From: Dehalococcoidales bacterium
GTDB lineage: Bacteria; Chloroflexota; Dehalococcoidia; Dehalococcoidales; RBG-16-60-22
NCBI GenBank assembly: GCA_030606585.1
Contig: JAUWGD010000098.1
Location: 1-6,244, forward strand
Reading direction: 5' to 3'
DNA: 6,244 nt
The notes under the pieces are model-generated. The model worked only from the letters and a program-made list of their open reading frames with translations, searched no databases and was not told the origin of the DNA. Positions 4,566-6,244 of this stretch are shown here, in pieces (position 1 is the first letter of the stretch; each line of letters starts with the position of its first letter). The position numbers were made by a program, and so were the translations under genes.

Positions 4566-4739
4566 TATACTTTAGTACTGATTACTCGTAATTCAGGATA
4601 TTTTGGGGGGTAAAAAAATGTTGCTGAGGCCACTTGTAGTGTTCGTTGGCATGAACACGCACGGAAGACAGAGAATTAATTGAATCCGTGTCGGGGATTA
4701 GAGAATTACAGAACCGGGGTATTGATAAGATGTGGTTGA
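4566..4739. other. 174-base intergenic stretch without a convincing gene
   Basis: It lies between the HisKA promoter and the end of the excisionase-like gene. It holds a hairpin (4639-4658), a direct repeat AGAGAATTA (4670-4678 and 4700-4708, period 30), and a 21-codon plus-strand frame (4618-4683) with GGGGGG seven bases upstream of its ATG. I cannot show that the frame is translated. I see no clear terminator. Confidence 0.4.
4639..4658 (+). repeat. Hairpin-forming inverted repeat
   Basis: GTGTTC (4639-4644) and GAACAC (4653-4658) pair perfectly. Read as plus-strand RNA the stem extends to eight pairs, one of them G-U, around a TGGC loop. No T-run follows, so it is not a standard terminator. 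It could be a protein site or a structured small transcript. Confidence 0.35.
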
Positions 4740-4937
4740 TTAAGGCTGAGCTGGTTTGAATTTCAGGTATTCCCGAATGGACCTGTCGAGGTAAGCCACG
4801 GCCACGTCCTCTCTCCGGAACCTTCGTTCACCGCGTGGGCCGATACGATATGCCGTTATTTTTCCCTGTCGGCACCATCGCCTTATTGTGCCGGGGTGAA
4901 CGTTAAAAATACGAGCGACATCGCCTGTCGTCAGCAT
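4740..4937 (-). CDS. Excisionase/MerR-like helix-turn-helix DNA-binding protein (65 aa)
   Basis: Nearly the whole 65-residue protein is one winged helix of the MerR/excisionase (HTH_17) type: LTTGDVARIFNVHPGTIRRW (2-21), with the first helix and recognition helix, then the wing QGKITAYRIGPRGERRFRRE (24-43) and a final helix that begins DVAVAYL (44-50). There is no effector or dimerisation domain, so it resembles stand-alone binders used as phage excisionases, antitoxin-like regulators or accessory transcription factors. No integrase or attachment site is visible, so a local regulatory role is more likely than recombination. It follows the unknown 82-residue gene by 47 bases in the same direction. 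Its ribosome-binding site is weak (GAGG about 12 bases before ATG 4937). Confidence 0.87.
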   Translation of the reverse strand: MLTTGDVARIFNVHPGTIRRWCRQGKITAYRIGPRGERRFRREDVAVAYLDRSIREYLKFKPAQP

Positions 4938-4984
4938 GATACTTTCGTGCCTCTTTTCTGTGCCGGGCGGGGGTACTGCCTGTT

Positions 4985-5233
4985 CTACCAGGCCTCGGGG
5001 GGCACAATCTCGGGTTCGGGAGAGAGCTCGAACCAGTGGTTGAATACCGAACCCCCCGGAGCGTTCGCCAGTATTCTCTCTTTAACTTCTTCGTAGCAGC
5101 CCTGGAACTCGGGCATCTGCTCGCCTTCTTCGTCGAAGACCATTACCGTGTTATTTTTTATCCTGATAACTGTCCTGATCACGGTCACTCTCCTCTGCTG
5201 TAATTTTATCTCTCTGATTCTATCGTAATCCAT
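4985..5233 (-). CDS. Unknown protein of 82 residues beside the excisionase-like gene
   Basis: I cannot assign a family. The N-terminal half is strongly basic and beta-prone (REIKLQQRRVTVIRTVIRIK, 7-26). A second strand NNTVMVFDEEG (27-37), an acidic linker, a helix CYEEVKERILANA (46-58) and an aromatic, Pro/Glu-rich end (NHWFELSPEPEIVPPEAW) follow. It has no signal peptide or membrane segment and a single cysteine (Cys46). The start ATG 5233 has no ribosome-binding site. Upstream TTAACA (5264-5259, 5/6 to -35) is followed by AT-rich sequence with no clean -10, so a leaderless start is possible but unproven. It is transcribed away from the TIM-barrel-like gene and is probably cotranscribed with the excisionase-like gene. 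Confidence 0.72.
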   Translation of the reverse strand: MDYDRIREIKLQQRRVTVIRTVIRIKNNTVMVFDEEGEQMPEFQGCYEEVKERILANAPGGSVFNHWFELSPEPEIVPPEAW

Positions 5234-5278
5234 ACGTATTAAATAGTCATAAAATTGCTGTTAAAATATGGTAAAAAT

Positions 5279-5291
5279 AGTACCGGGTACT
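5279..5291. promoter_or_regulatory. Perfect 13-bp palindrome, operator candidate
   Basis: AGTACC-G-GGTACT is a perfect inverted repeat of six-base arms around one base, in the 117-base divergent gap. It ends four bases before the plus-strand -35 box at 5295 and stands about 45 bases upstream of the ATG at 5233. A dimeric regulator bound here could act on either gene, and the excisionase-like protein encoded next door is one candidate. Confidence 0.45.
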
Positions 5292-5294
5292 TTC

Positions 5295-5324
5295 TTGTAT
5301 TGGTATAGTGGTTATGTCTATAAT
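5295..5324 (+). promoter_or_regulatory. Promoter of the TIM-barrel-like gene
   Basis: TTGTAT (5295-5300, 3/6) with an 18-base spacer to a perfect TATAAT (5319-5324). The predicted start near 5331 leaves a leader of about 20 bases that includes AGGAG at 5343-5347, three bases before ATG 5351. Confidence 0.55.
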
Positions 5325-5350
5325 ATTCTTGTTTACCAGTAAAGGAGAAC

Positions 5351-6121
5351 ATGAGCCGACTTATAGATGAATTCCACAAAGCAACCCAGACCGCCGCCCC
5401 GCCGATGGGTTTCCGGGCGGCCAGGCCAACCGCAGCGGCGGCGCGAATGCCGCTTATTGCCAGTCTGGAAATCAGAGCGAATGAAAATCCGGCCGATTGT
5501 GCCGGGGGTGCCAGCGCCGTTTTGCTCAGACCGGGTAAAACACGCCCGATGGTTAAAAACCTGCCGGATATTCCCTGCGGAATATACCTGGATGATGACG
5601 GCGATAAACAGACGGCGTCGCTTGAAGGGGAGGGATACGATTTCGTGGTATTTTCCGCATCCGGTCGGATATCCGCCACCCCTCAGGAAGATAAAATCGG
5701 CAGGATTTTACAGGTAGAATCGTCGATGGATGACGGCCTGCTGAGGGCTGTTAACGACCTGCCGGTAGATGCTGTACTTGTCGCCGATACCTTCGAAGGC
5801 GGCGGTTCTCTGGTCTGGCACCAGCTGATGATATTCCGGCACCTGGCGCGGTTAATCTCCAGGCCTCTGATAGTACCCGTGCCGCTGAATATTAACATGG
5901 AAGAGCTGAAAGCCATCTGGGACGCCGGAGTAGATGGGCTCGTGGTGAAAGTCGATGCATCAAGTGCCGAAGCGCTTAAAGAACTGCGCCAGGCAATCGA
6001 CAAGCTGCCGCCCCGCTCTCAGGTAAAACGGGATAGAATGGAAGCCCTGCTGCCACGGATTGGCGGAGAGAGCAGCGTAGCACCTCCCCCCGACGAAGAG
6101 GAAGAAGAGGAATACGAGTAA
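5351..6121 (+). CDS. Unknown protein with TIM-barrel-like pattern and acidic tail (256 aa)
   Basis: I do not recognise a named family. After a basic, Ala/Pro-rich start (1-33) the sequence alternates hydrophobic strands and helices, with eight candidate strands: PLIASLE (34-40), ASAVLLR (54-60), CGIYLD (76-81), DFVVFSA (97-103), RILQVES (118-124), DAVLVAD (140-146), PLIVPVP (172-178) and GVDGLVVKV (193-201). That count and spacing fit a (beta/alpha)8 barrel, and the last strand recalls the phosphate-binding end of barrels such as TrpF or ThiG relatives. Strand-end residues Asp146 and Lys200 could be catalytic. The C-terminus is a disordered acidic tail (PPP then DEEEEEE, 245-254). It has no signal peptide. 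AGGAG lies three bases before the ATG and a promoter lies upstream. It stands alone on its strand, so its pathway is unknown. Confidence 0.83.
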   Translation: MSRLIDEFHKATQTAAPPMGFRAARPTAAAARMPLIASLEIRANENPADCAGGASAVLLRPGKTRPMVKNLPDIPCGIYLDDDGDKQTASLEGEGYDFVVFSASGRISATPQEDKIGRILQVESSMDDGLLRAVNDLPVDAVLVADTFEGGGSLVWHQLMIFRHLARLISRPLIVPVPLNINMEELKAIWDAGVDGLVVKVDASSAEALKELRQAIDKLPPRSQVKRDRMEALLPRIGGESSVAPPPDEEEEEEYE

Positions 6122-6165
6122 CCGGCTAAGCTAAAAGAGATTGTGTAAGTTGGCGGAGGTAGTTT

Positions 6166-6244
6166 TTAGACGCCCTGAATCATCTGGTAGGACTTGCCCT
6201 CGGTAGTGACGGCCGGGGCGATGACCATCTCTGCCTGGTGCATC
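6166..6244 (-). CDS. C-terminal end of an unidentified protein
   Basis: A minus-strand frame enters from the right edge and stops at TAA 6168-6166. About 25 codons are visible, ending in SYQMIQGV. The third codon positions are almost all G or C and the composition is protein-like, unlike the two other frames, which supports real coding. The fragment is too short to name. It converges on the TIM-barrel-like gene with a 44-base gap and no clear shared terminator. Confidence 0.6.
   Translation of the reverse strand, partial: MHQAEMVIAPAVTTEGKSYQMIQGV

Noticed and set aside
4740..4937. Excisionase-like gene as evidence of an integrated element
   Set aside because: No integrase, attachment-site repeat, tRNA gene or phage gene is present, and the base composition resembles its neighbours.
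5239..5679. Minus-strand frame of 146 codons opposite the TIM-barrel-like gene
   Set aside because: It has no ribosome-binding site or domain, and its end runs through the divergent promoter. The plus-strand gene has better signals and protein-like structure.

Overview
The window looks like chromosomal DNA from an anaerobic bacterium of moderate GC content. My best guess is an uncultured member of the Dehalococcoidia (Chloroflexota). This is inferred from the style of the proteins (a small 2[4Fe-4S] ferredoxin, a cysteine-free Crp/Fnr regulator, a short HisKA protein beside a PhoB-type regulator, and several small proteins I cannot assign). It does not come from a marker gene or a search. I see no rRNA, tRNA, CRISPR array, insertion sequence or phage module.

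Layout. At the left edge is the 5' part of a minus-strand gene for a secreted protein with a signal peptide and an Asp-box (BNR) repeat (1-315). A class II aldolase follows on the minus strand (401-1063). Across a divergent regulatory region lies a small plus-strand gene of unknown function (1225-1488). From about 4565 down to 1516 six genes run in one direction on the minus strand. In transcription order they are: an 82-residue protein holding only a histidine-kinase HisKA segment (4281-4529), an OmpR/PhoB-type response regulator (3532-4233), a Crp/Fnr-family regulator without cysteines (2731-3411), a 2[4Fe-4S] ferredoxin (2459-2665), a small zinc-ribbon-like protein (2045-2281) and a glutaredoxin-PDZ fusion (1516-2031). 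A second minus-strand pair follows upstream: an unknown 82-residue protein (4985-5233) and an excisionase/MerR-like DNA-binding protein (4740-4937). A divergent plus-strand gene (5351-6121) encodes a protein whose pattern suggests a TIM barrel, ending in an acidic tail. The right edge holds the last 25 or so codons of another minus-strand gene.

How it may work together. The six-gene run combines signalling parts (phosphoacceptor segment, response regulator, Crp/Fnr regulator) with redox parts (ferredoxin, CxxC thiol protein, zinc-ribbon-like protein), so a redox- or metabolite-responsive module is plausible. This is inference: good internal promoters before the HisKA gene and before the Crp/Fnr gene show it is at least two transcription units.

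Most notable points: (1) the HisKA-only protein has no ATPase domain, and its strong promoter predicts a leaderless mRNA; (2) the glutaredoxin-PDZ gene has a good ribosome-binding site but no ATG, GTG, TTG or CTG that would keep its redox motif; (3) an inverted repeat encloses the -10 box of the Crp/Fnr gene; (4) a perfect 13-bp palindrome abuts the -35 region of the TIM-barrel-like gene.
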